From Marinomonas piezotolerans (lineage in GTDB: Bacteria; Pseudomonadota; Gammaproteobacteria; Pseudomonadales; Marinomonadaceae), in assembly GCF_003362755.1 (NCBI RefSeq), contig NZ_QKRA01000007.1, positions 124,001 to 188,000 of the forward strand: a DNA stretch of 64,000 nucleotides, given 5' to 3'. A program made the position numbers and the translations under genes. The notes under the pieces are model-generated. The model saw nothing but the letters and a program-made list of their open reading frames with translations. It had not been told where the DNA came from and searched no databases. Positions 44,589-52,250 of the stretch are shown here, piece after piece (position 1 is the stretch's first letter; every line of letters begins with the position of its first letter).

Positions 44589-45260
44589 TTGATTTCACAG
44601 TTACCTAAGTGGGTGGAAGTAGGTGCTTTTATATTGGCGTTGGTCGCTGGCTTCATTAACGCGATTGGTTTACTCAGCTTCGAACATCAATCTGTGTCTC
44701 ATTTATCAGGTACAGCGACGCTACTCGGGGCGAGCGTATTAGATGCATCATTTCAAGGGACCCTTCATTTAATCGGCGTGTTGGCGGCATTTCTGCTGGG
44801 GGCCGTGTTGTCTGGCTGCTTGTTGCATGGCTCGAGTTTAAAATTGGGGCGGCATTATGACACAGCGTTAATTCTGGAAGCTGTACTTCTATCAGTGTCA
44901 TTGCTGTTGTTGTCTTTTGGATCGTTTTACGGTCATTTCTTCGCATCGGCCGCATGTGGATTGCAAAACGCGCTTGCGACCACTTACAGCGGGGCAATCG
45001 TGAGGACTACCCACGTCACGGGAATATTTACCGATCTCGGAATTATGTTAGGTAAGTTCATGAGAGGCCAACCACTCGATCAACGCAAAGCAATACTGTT
45101 TTTGTTTATCATCGTTGGCTTTATATCAGGCGGTACATTGGGCGCACTGCTGTTCAATAAATATCAATTTATGGCGCTGTTGTTCCCCATTATAACCTGC
45201 GTGCTACTTGCCTTTGCCTACCGCGTCTATGTAAAACGTTTCAGCTCGACAACCCAGTGA
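44589..45260 (+). CDS. DUF1275 (YoaK-like) membrane protein
   Basis: A 223-residue inner membrane protein with about six hydrophobic segments. The beginning, VEVGAFILALVAGFINAIGLL followed by HQSVSHLSGT, and the later LQNALATTYSGAIVRTTHVTG are typical of DUF1275. The function is unknown. The start is TTG, with AAGGAG nine bases upstream. Confidence 0.85.
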   Translation: MISQLPKWVEVGAFILALVAGFINAIGLLSFEHQSVSHLSGTATLLGASVLDASFQGTLHLIGVLAAFLLGAVLSGCLLHGSSLKLGRHYDTALILEAVLLSVSLLLLSFGSFYGHFFASAACGLQNALATTYSGAIVRTTHVTGIFTDLGIMLGKFMRGQPLDQRKAILFLFIIVGFISGGTLGALLFNKYQFMALLFPIITCVLLAFAYRVYVKRFSSTTQ

Positions 45261-45269
45261 CAAATACAA

Positions 45270-45293
45270 CGCTCACACATGAGTGGCCTTTTT
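45270..45293 (+). terminator. Weak terminator after the DUF1275 gene
   Basis: Six-base stem CGCTCA/TGAGTG with one G-U pair, followed by GCC and five T. Confidence 0.4.
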
Positions 45294-45379
45294 CAATTGG
45301 CACCTATTTGAAAATAGGCTAGGTTGTAGTGATGACAAGATTCACAGAATAAAATCTAGAGAAGAGCGAGAAAAGGACG

Positions 45380-45739
45380 ATGACAGATGCAATAGCCACT
45401 TTTTTTGATGCGTGGGAACTAGATGATGCAAAAGCTCGTCTAGCTAAAATAAGTAGTTCGGTAACGGAAAGCGTAAAGTATAACGATCCTCGAACGCCTG
45501 AAACGGTGGTTGGCATTGCTGCGCTCGATCATTATGTTGGAATGTTTAGTGCGAATGCACCGGGCTGGTCCGCTAAGGTGATTAAAAATGACACGATCGC
45601 TGACGTTACCCGTGTCACAGTCGCGTTCTCAGGCATGGGGCCAGATGGTGTAGAGCACATACAACATGGTCAGTATTTTGTAGAACTTGATGGGGACTTA
45701 ATCTCCCGTATGGTCGGCTTTGTTGGTACGGGTGAGTAA
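45380..45739 (+). CDS. NTF2/SnoaL-like small protein
   Basis: A 119-residue single-domain protein with the cone-shaped NTF2-like pattern: an N-terminal helix (IATFFDAWELDDAKARLAKI), then strands ending with HGQYFVELDGDLISRMVGFVG. Such proteins act as isomerases, hydratases or binding domains; no catalytic residues are evident. It lies upstream of the ligand-sensing diguanylate cyclase but with a separate ribosome site and 78 bases between them. Confidence 0.7.
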   Translation: MTDAIATFFDAWELDDAKARLAKISSSVTESVKYNDPRTPETVVGIAALDHYVGMFSANAPGWSAKVIKNDTIADVTRVTVAFSGMGPDGVEHIQHGQYFVELDGDLISRMVGFVGTGE

Positions 45740-45817
45740 CGAGATATTTGGTCGACCATCCGACTCCTTCTTTTTACTTGGAATCACCCTAAGGGTGCTT
45801 TAGTTAGAGGAAATGTT

Positions 45818-47299
45818 TTGTCTAGAAGGCCTAAATATTTACGTTGGGTAAAAGATATAATCATCGCCTTGACTATGGCAGGAGCCCTTCTATTTACTGC
45901 CCTGTCCGGTGCTCAGACTACGTCTGAAATCGGATTGAGCCAAGCCGAAAAAGACTATCTTGCAGCAAAGCGATCATTGCGGGTTTGTGTGGATCCTGAT
46001 CGGTTACCGTTTGATGGAGTTGATGAGCGAGGTCAGCATGCTGGCCTTTCAAAAGACTATTTCGATATTTTTACCCGCATGCTGGGTGTGGAGATGGTCG
46101 TTCCAAAAGTCGAGGATTGGGATGACCTGATGCATAAGGCTAAAAGCCGTGAATGCGATGTGGTCTCTCAAATCAACGCCAGCGAAGAGCGTAAATCTTT
46201 TCTTGATTTTACTTCCCCATATTTTTATTTGCCGCTTGCTGTTGTGACGCGCTATGACAGGATTTTTGTCGAAGAAAGCCTCGAAGGAGCTGGTACTCGT
46301 TTTGCGGTAATCAAAGGTGATATCGCAATCGATAAACTTAAGCAGCGTTATCCTAGTATTGATCTGGTTGAGGTGAAGAATAATATCCAAGCCATGGAGT
46401 TGGTCTATGACGGTGACGTCTTTGGCTATATCGGAGCACAGGGCGCTGTGGCTTTCGCGATCCAAGCGCTTGACCTAAATAAATTGGCCGTGACCGGGAG
46501 CTTACCACTTCGATATGAGCTATCGGTAGCAACGCGAAATGATGAGCCATTATTGGGTAGTGCGTTTGAAAAAGCGGTGCTTCACCTAGACCCCAAAGAA
46601 GGTCAGAGTATTCGTGATAAATGGATTGCCATTACGATTGAAAAAGTGACGGACTATACATTGTTATGGCTGACCTTGTTGGTATTAGGAACAGTAATTA
46701 TTGTTTCAATATACTGGAATAGCCGCTTAGTAAAAGCGAACAGAGCAATTCGAGATGCGCTAAACGATTTGCATGCCGCGCAAGTTCAGCTCGAAGAGCA
46801 AAATAAAATATTCAAGAAGCAGTCGATTACCGATGCACTGACGGGGCTCTATAACCGCCTTAAACTGGACGAAGAGCTTTCTTGTGCGATTGCCCAATCG
46901 GACGACACGAAGCGTAATTTCGCGGTCATTTTATTGGACATCGATTACTTCAAACGGATGAATGATCAATGTGGCCATCTGATTGGTGATGAGTTGTTGA
47001 AGGCGCTTTCCTCCCTGATGATAAGCACCTTGAGTAAAGGAGAAATCCTAGGGCGTTGGGGAGGTGAAGAGTTTCTTATCATCAGCCCTGATACCGATTT
47101 GCAGACGGGCGAAAAACTGGCAGAACAACTAAGAGAGCGCATCGCAGCGCATGTATTTCCTGCGGGAAAAACATTCAGTGTTAGTATAGGCGTCGCAGTT
47201 TATCAGCCTGGCGAAACAGCTGATGCCTTGATCGGACGTGTAGACAAGGCCCTTTATCGCGCTAAAAAACAAGGGCGCAACCGCGTGGAAGTAGATTGA
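45818..47299 (+). CDS. Diguanylate cyclase with periplasmic amino-acid-binding-type sensor
   Basis: A 493-residue membrane protein. A signal anchor (about 13-32) is followed by a SBP_bac_3-type periplasmic domain at about 52-275 (LRVCVDPDRLPFDG, then CDVVSQINASEERKSFLDFTSPY), a membrane segment at 282-300, a short coiled coil and a GGDEF domain with GGEEF at 415-419. No RxxD inhibitory site is seen before it. The design lets a small periplasmic ligand, perhaps an amino acid, control c-di-GMP synthesis. The start is TTG with GAGGAA upstream; a nearby ATG is out of frame. A LysE-type amino acid exporter gene follows. Confidence 0.9.
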   Translation: MSRRPKYLRWVKDIIIALTMAGALLFTALSGAQTTSEIGLSQAEKDYLAAKRSLRVCVDPDRLPFDGVDERGQHAGLSKDYFDIFTRMLGVEMVVPKVEDWDDLMHKAKSRECDVVSQINASEERKSFLDFTSPYFYLPLAVVTRYDRIFVEESLEGAGTRFAVIKGDIAIDKLKQRYPSIDLVEVKNNIQAMELVYDGDVFGYIGAQGAVAFAIQALDLNKLAVTGSLPLRYELSVATRNDEPLLGSAFEKAVLHLDPKEGQSIRDKWIAITIEKVTDYTLLWLTLLVLGTVIIVSIYWNSRLVKANRAIRDALNDLHAAQVQLEEQNKIFKKQSITDALTGLYNRLKLDEELSCAIAQSDDTKRNFAVILLDIDYFKRMNDQCGHLIGDELLKALSSLMISTLSKGEILGRWGGEEFLIISPDTDLQTGEKLAEQLRERIAAHVFPAGKTFSVSIGVAVYQPGETADALIGRVDKALYRAKKQGRNRVEVD

Positions 47300-47400
47300 T
47301 GATGTTGGAAATCCAATAGTAATTGACAGCTTATATAGGTCTCTAGCACAGTCGATATACAATATTAAGAACGGATAGACACACTAAAAGGAACGGAGAG

Positions 47401-48018
47401 ATGATTTCGATTGAATTTTTACTAACATCGCTAGTGGTGGTTCTGATTCCCGGGACGGGCGTGCTATACACTGTGGCGACGGGGTTGCTTGTTGGTAAGC
47501 GAGCCAGTTTATTTGCGGCGATCGGCTGTACTTTAGGGATCATCCCTGCATTGTTAGCCAGTGGTTTGGGATTGGCCGCTGTGTTTCATACCAGTGCGGT
47601 GGCGTTCCAAGTTGTCAAGTATGTGGGGGCTGTGTATTTGTTGTATCTTGCGTGGCAGATGTGGCGCTCGTCTGGTCCGTTGTCTGTCAGTAACACCTCC
47701 TCTCCAATGAATGCGTCGAGCGTTATTCTTAAAGGCTTTCTGATCAATATCTTAAATCCTAAGTTATCTATTTTCTTTTTGGCATTTTTGCCACAGTTTA
47801 TTCCTAGTGCAACCGAAAGCGTGTTGATGAGCATGATGGCACTGGGTCTGGTATTCATGCTCATGACTTTTGCAGTATTTGTCGTCTACGGCATACTATC
47901 GAGTCAGGTAAGCCATTTCATTGTCACATCTGAAAAGGTGAGTACCGTGATGCAGAAAGTGTTTGCAACCAGCTTTGCTGCGCTCGGACTTAAGCTAGCG
48001 CTCACTGAACGGACTTAA
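47401..48018 (+). CDS. LysE/RhtB-family amino acid exporter
   Basis: A 205-residue inner membrane exporter with about six hydrophobic segments. The opening MISIEFLLTSLVVVLIPGTGVLYTVATGL and the central KGFLINILNPKLSIFFLAFLPQF are the family hallmarks. Substrates of relatives are amino acids such as homoserine, threonine or lysine; this one cannot be predicted. GGAGAG stands directly before the ATG. Confidence 0.9.
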   Translation: MISIEFLLTSLVVVLIPGTGVLYTVATGLLVGKRASLFAAIGCTLGIIPALLASGLGLAAVFHTSAVAFQVVKYVGAVYLLYLAWQMWRSSGPLSVSNTSSPMNASSVILKGFLINILNPKLSIFFLAFLPQFIPSATESVLMSMMALGLVFMLMTFAVFVVYGILSSQVSHFIVTSEKVSTVMQKVFATSFAALGLKLALTERT

Positions 48019-48064
48019 TGAACTCCGTAGAGTTTTTGAACATTTTTAAGACTAAGGACACACA

Positions 48065-48256
48065 ATGAACACTAAGGTTATTGGTATTGTATTGATCATC
48101 ATCGGGGCGGCTTTGGCTTTGTGGGGCTACAATATTTATGATTCAGCGGGCTCTCAAATCGGCCGAGCAATAAGCGGTGACACGCCAGTAGAAGCGTGGA
48201 TTGGTATGGTTGGCGGCGCCATTTGCATCGCGATAGGGTTATTAAGAGTAAAGTAG
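48065..48256 (+). CDS. DUF3185 small membrane protein
   Basis: A 63-residue inner membrane protein with two hydrophobic segments (about 5-22 and 42-60), matching DUF3185: short N-terminal helix, a loop with GSQIGRAISGDTP, then IGMVGGAICIAIGL. Function unknown. It has a ribosome site (AAGGACAC) and follows the LysE gene by 46 bases. Confidence 0.75.
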   Translation: MNTKVIGIVLIIIGAALALWGYNIYDSAGSQIGRAISGDTPVEAWIGMVGGAICIAIGLLRVK

Positions 48257-48305
48257 TTAGCCTAACTTAGCCGCAGATAAAATCGTATTCGGATGGGGGA
48301 GGCAG

Positions 48306-49001
48306 ATGGATAAGCTCGCAGATGAAATATGGATATTCGATGGTGACACGGTCCAATTCTTAGGGTTGCCATTTTCCACTCGGATGACGGTTGTCAGACT
48401 ATCGAATGAGGAACTGTGGGTGCATAGCCCCATTAGTCTTACGAATTCAATTAAAGCTCAACTACAGAAATTGGGAAATGTGGCCTACCTGATCGCGCCC
48501 AACCATTTGCACCATCTATTTTTATCTGAATGGATTGACCATTATCCTGATGCGGGCGTTTACGGCACCAACGAGGTGATCAAAAAACGCGATGACCTTG
48601 TGTTCACAGGGTCGTTGAATGACGAGCTTAATTGGCCTTGGGCGGAAGGCATTGACCAAGAGTTGTTTTCAGGCTCACCTCTTATGGAAGAATGTGTGTT
48701 TTTCCATAAAGGTTCAGAGACTTTGATTGTGACCGATCTGGTCGAGAATTTTTCTGGTAAGAGCTTTAATTATTGGCAAAAGGGTGTTGCTAAAGGTGTT
48801 GGGATTCTAGCGCCTCACGGTAAAACTCCGTTGGATTGGCGTCTTAGTTTTATGTTTGGTAAAGCCGATGCTCGCCACCATCTTGATAAAGTCCTTGCTT
48901 GGAATCCTAAAATACTGGTGATGGCGCACGGTGAAATTGTAAGGGAAAATACCGATACATTCTTGGCGCAGTCATTTAAGTGGTTGGCGAAAGGCGATTA
49001 G
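48306..49001 (+). CDS. DUF4336 protein (metallo-hydrolase-like)
   Basis: A 231-residue cytoplasmic protein matching DUF4336, a family distantly like metallo-beta-lactamases. The APNHLHHLFLSEW segment (near 59-71) recalls the HxHxDH metal site in reduced form, and VMAHGEIV near the end may supply a further ligand. No experimentally known activity. It stands alone, with 239 bases and no visible gene between it and msrP. Confidence 0.78.
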   Translation: MDKLADEIWIFDGDTVQFLGLPFSTRMTVVRLSNEELWVHSPISLTNSIKAQLQKLGNVAYLIAPNHLHHLFLSEWIDHYPDAGVYGTNEVIKKRDDLVFTGSLNDELNWPWAEGIDQELFSGSPLMEECVFFHKGSETLIVTDLVENFSGKSFNYWQKGVAKGVGILAPHGKTPLDWRLSFMFGKADARHHLDKVLAWNPKILVMAHGEIVRENTDTFLAQSFKWLAKGD

Positions 49002-49240
49002 ACGCAGATGCGGATGTGCGTGTGGGGCTCTTGGGGGAATATCGACTAGAGCAAACTCACTTGTATCGTAGTCGGGAAACGTAGTGGTATGCCCGAGGAG
49101 AATGGAATTATGAGTTCTCTCATTGTTTTAAACAGTTTATCGCCGCCTCGTGAGTGTGATTAGTCAATGCTGTGTTTCTACATTAATTGAACAAACGCGT
49201 ACTATACTGGTCAATCCTGTGACCGAATGAGGATAATGCG

Positions 49241-50230
49241 ATGTTGATAAAGCATAAAAAACGATCTGATTGTTCTGAAAATGATGTGACGGACCAATCG
49301 GTCTATCTCAACCGACGCCAATTTATGAAAGTCACGGGTGGCACGGCATTAGGGTTAGGGTTAGGGAATGCTTTTGCTGCGCTGCAATCGGGAAACCCGC
49401 TAGTACCACCACAGCCGTTAGAGAAAGCCTTTAACAATATTGCTGAAACCTCATATGGCAGCGGTGAAACCGTGGCCCCTTATGATGTTGCGACGTCCTA
49501 CAACAATTTCTACGAATTTGGCTATGGCAAAGACGATCCTGCCGAGAAGTCTGGGTCGCTACAGACGCGCCCTTGGACCATTACTGTTGAAGGTGAGGCA
49601 GAGGTCACAGGGGTATTTGAACTAGACGACATCATCAAGCAAGCCGCTTTGGAAGAGCGAATCTACCGACTTCGCTGTGTGGAAGCATGGTCCATGGTTA
49701 TTCCTTGGGTAGGGATTCCCCTCGCAGACGTTCTGAAAAAATTCAAACCCACGTCAAAGGCGAAGTATGTGTACTTTGAAACGCTTTTAGATCCGAAGCA
49801 AATGCCAGGACAGCGCGGTAGATCAATTGATTGGCCGTATCGTGAAGGCTTACGTATCGACGAAGCAATGAATCCGCTAGCGTTACTGAGTGTGGGGATG
49901 TATGGAAGCATTCTTCCTAATCAGAATGGTGCTCCTGTCAGGCTTGTTGTACCCTGGAAATATGGCTTTAAAAGTATTAAATCCATTGTCAAAATACGCT
50001 TTGTTGAAACGATGCCAATCACCACGTGGAACACACTGGCGCCCAATGAATATGGTTTTTATGCCAATGTGAATCCACAAGTGGATCACCCAAGGTGGTC
50101 GCAAAAAGAAGAGCGTCGGTTGCCGAGTGGCGTATTATTTCCAAATGTGATCGAAACGGCGATGTTCAATGGCTACGAAGAGGAAGTCGCTGATTTGTAT
50201 GCTGGTATGGATCTGAAGAAGAATTATTAA
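49241..50230 (+). CDS. msrP: Periplasmic methionine sulfoxide reductase, catalytic subunit
   Basis: Molybdopterin enzyme that repairs oxidised methionine in periplasmic proteins. The 329-residue precursor carries a Tat signal (NRRQFMKV, arginines 25-26, then a hydrophobic GLGLGLG stretch), so it is exported folded with its cofactor. Cys146 in YRLRCVEAW is the expected molybdenum ligand. The C-terminal part follows the YedY pattern to the end. It is followed after one base by msrQ, its membrane haem partner. AGGATA lies before the ATG; an earlier start is not supported. Confidence 0.94.
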   Translation: MLIKHKKRSDCSENDVTDQSVYLNRRQFMKVTGGTALGLGLGNAFAALQSGNPLVPPQPLEKAFNNIAETSYGSGETVAPYDVATSYNNFYEFGYGKDDPAEKSGSLQTRPWTITVEGEAEVTGVFELDDIIKQAALEERIYRLRCVEAWSMVIPWVGIPLADVLKKFKPTSKAKYVYFETLLDPKQMPGQRGRSIDWPYREGLRIDEAMNPLALLSVGMYGSILPNQNGAPVRLVVPWKYGFKSIKSIVKIRFVETMPITTWNTLAPNEYGFYANVNPQVDHPRWSQKEERRLPSGVLFPNVIETAMFNGYEEEVADLYAGMDLKKNY

Positions 50231-50231
50231 C

Positions 50232-50837
50232 GTGAGAGCATTCTGGGATCGTAAAGAAAAGCCTTTTGTACTAATTGTGTTTTTATTGCCGTTTTTATGG
50301 ATGTTTGGCTCGCTGTTGTTAGGTCAGTATTTTCCTGATCCTGGGAAGCTGTTGATGAGATTAAGTGGGATTTGGGCTTGTGTGTTTGTCGCTGTCGCAT
50401 TGTCAGTGACTCCACTAATGTCGTTACAGCGTTTCAGAGTGCTGTCACGTTATCGGCGCTTTTTGGGGTTATCCGCGTTTTTTTATTCTGTGCTGCATCT
50501 GGTGATCTATTTGATCTTGTTTGCTGGGCTAAGTTGGCGATGGATACGATCTGATCTGGTTGAGAAACCCTATATCTACGCGGGTGTCCTCGCATTGGCG
50601 ATCCTTTTTGCGTTAGCCGCAACAAGTACTAAAAAAATGATGAAACGGCTCGGTCGCAATTGGAAACGTTTACATCGCCTTGTTTATCTTGCTGCGATCG
50701 CTATCGGAGCACATCTGTGGTGGCAGGTAAAAAGTGATACCTCCCTTGCCATCATATTCTCCTTGGTGTTTGCCGCGCTTCTGGGCTATCGGATAGCGGT
50801 CAATCGAAAGCGTCTCAGAAACATGCTAAGCAGCTAA
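50232..50837 (+). CDS. msrQ: Haem-binding membrane subunit of MsrPQ
   Basis: Passes electrons from the quinone pool or flavin to MsrP. The 201-residue protein has about five or six membrane segments and histidines placed in them for haem b (for example LHLVIYL near 80-86 and LHRLVYL near 143-149, HLWW at 157), as in YedZ. The start is GTG, one base after the msrP stop, which implies translational coupling. Confidence 0.92.
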   Translation: MRAFWDRKEKPFVLIVFLLPFLWMFGSLLLGQYFPDPGKLLMRLSGIWACVFVAVALSVTPLMSLQRFRVLSRYRRFLGLSAFFYSVLHLVIYLILFAGLSWRWIRSDLVEKPYIYAGVLALAILFALAATSTKKMMKRLGRNWKRLHRLVYLAAIAIGAHLWWQVKSDTSLAIIFSLVFAALLGYRIAVNRKRLRNMLSS

Positions 50838-50978
50838 GCTCGCGCTGCTTTTGTGGAGTCGTCTATCGGAGACTGTGGCGCATCTTGCAGATGCACATAG
50901 GTGTGTTTGCCTTTCTTATTCCTAGGTTTCCAAACTATACTCAAAGTCATAATAAATACAGGGACAGGACTAGCAATT

Positions 50979-52247
50979 ATGAGTGAATTACTCAATCGCC
51001 GAAGCTTTTTGCGCACTCTCGGAGCGGGCGTTGCAATGTCGACCGTTGCACTCAAAGCCCCATACGTTTATTCCAAGAAAGTCGTTACGTTAAGAGTGAT
51101 GGGAACTCATGTCACCTTGCAAGAAGAGCTTCGTCAAAGAGCGATGAAGGAGCTTGGGATTAATCTTGAGTTTACCCCTTTGGGGGACGCTGCCCTGCTG
51201 CAAAGGGCGTCATCCGACCCCAGTTCGTTTGATTTGTACGAGCATTGGTCTGATTCGATCAATATATTGTGGCAAGCCGGATCGATACAGCCAATTGAAA
51301 CAGAGCGGCTAAGATATTGGCATGAAGTTAACAACCTGACTAAAACAGGTAAATTAGTGGAAAGTTCTCATGTTGGAGCAGGTGATGCACCAAATAAAAT
51401 CATTTATATACAGCCAGATGGTTCACTAGGCGCCAATCCCACGAAGCAGCTTAGTTTTATGCCCTATGTTCATAACGTCGACTCCTTCGGATACAACACT
51501 CAACACATACCTGAGGGCATCGCCTATGAAACAGAGTCTTGGGCGTGGCTGCTAGACGAGCGAAACAAAGGGAAGGTAGGGCTGGTCAATGCACCGACCA
51601 TTGGTGTGTTTGATGCGGCGCTAGCCGCTCAAGCACAAGGTCTAATGACATTTAAAGACATCGGTAACATGATGATTGCGGAAATAGATCAGCTGTTCGG
51701 AATTCTGCTTCAGAAAAAGAGACAGGGTCACTTTTCTGGGTTCTGGACGTCGGTTCCGCAGTCGGTAGACTTCATGAAATCAGGGCGAGTGAATATTCAA
51801 AGTATGTTTTCCCCGGCGGTGAGTGCGTGCAGAGGCCAAGGAATACCAGTTGTTTATGCAGCGCCCAAAGAGGGGTACCGTGCTTGGCATGGGGTGATGT
51901 GCTTGTCTTCGAATGTCAGTGAGGAGGTCAAAGAAGCTGCCTATGCCTACATGAATTGGTGGCTATCGGGATATCCTGGTGCGTTTATTGCGCGCCAAGG
52001 TTATTACATTTCAAACCCCCAGCGCAGTCAAAGCTTGATGTCTCAGGCAGAATGGGATTATTGGTACGAGGGAAAAGAAGCGGCCACAGATTTGCGCGGC
52101 ACCGATGGTAATATTTCGGTGAAAGCGGGGGAGTTAAGGCATGGTGGCAGTTACGTTTCCCGCCTATCAAATATTGCTGTGTGGAATACTGTCATGCAAA
52201 ACTATGATTACAGCTTAGATAAATGGTACGAGTTACTCAATGCTTAA
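50979..52247 (+). CDS. Tat-exported solute-binding protein, likely sensory
   Basis: From the ATG at 50979 (AGGA nine bases upstream) the protein has 422 residues. It starts with a Tat signal, NRRSFLRTLGAGVAMSTVALKAP, and continues as a spermidine/putrescine-like family-1 binding protein (for example SFMPYVHNVDSFGYNTQHIP, and late WHGVMCLSSNVSEEVKEAAYAYMNWW). No ABC permease or ATPase gene is nearby. The next gene, three bases on, encodes a hybrid histidine kinase with a periplasmic domain, so this protein probably carries its ligand to the kinase rather than to a transporter. The ligand is unknown. Confidence 0.82.
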   Translation: MSELLNRRSFLRTLGAGVAMSTVALKAPYVYSKKVVTLRVMGTHVTLQEELRQRAMKELGINLEFTPLGDAALLQRASSDPSSFDLYEHWSDSINILWQAGSIQPIETERLRYWHEVNNLTKTGKLVESSHVGAGDAPNKIIYIQPDGSLGANPTKQLSFMPYVHNVDSFGYNTQHIPEGIAYETESWAWLLDERNKGKVGLVNAPTIGVFDAALAAQAQGLMTFKDIGNMMIAEIDQLFGILLQKKRQGHFSGFWTSVPQSVDFMKSGRVNIQSMFSPAVSACRGQGIPVVYAAPKEGYRAWHGVMCLSSNVSEEVKEAAYAYMNWWLSGYPGAFIARQGYYISNPQRSQSLMSQAEWDYWYEGKEAATDLRGTDGNISVKAGELRHGGSYVSRLSNIAVWNTVMQNYDYSLDKWYELLNA

Positions 52248-52250
52248 GGA

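Noticed and set aside
45785-45797. CACCCT-A-AGGGTG hairpin before the periplasmic-sensor diguanylate cyclase.
   Set aside because: Short stem, followed only by CTTTAG; could be a weak terminator or chance, so not annotated as a feature.
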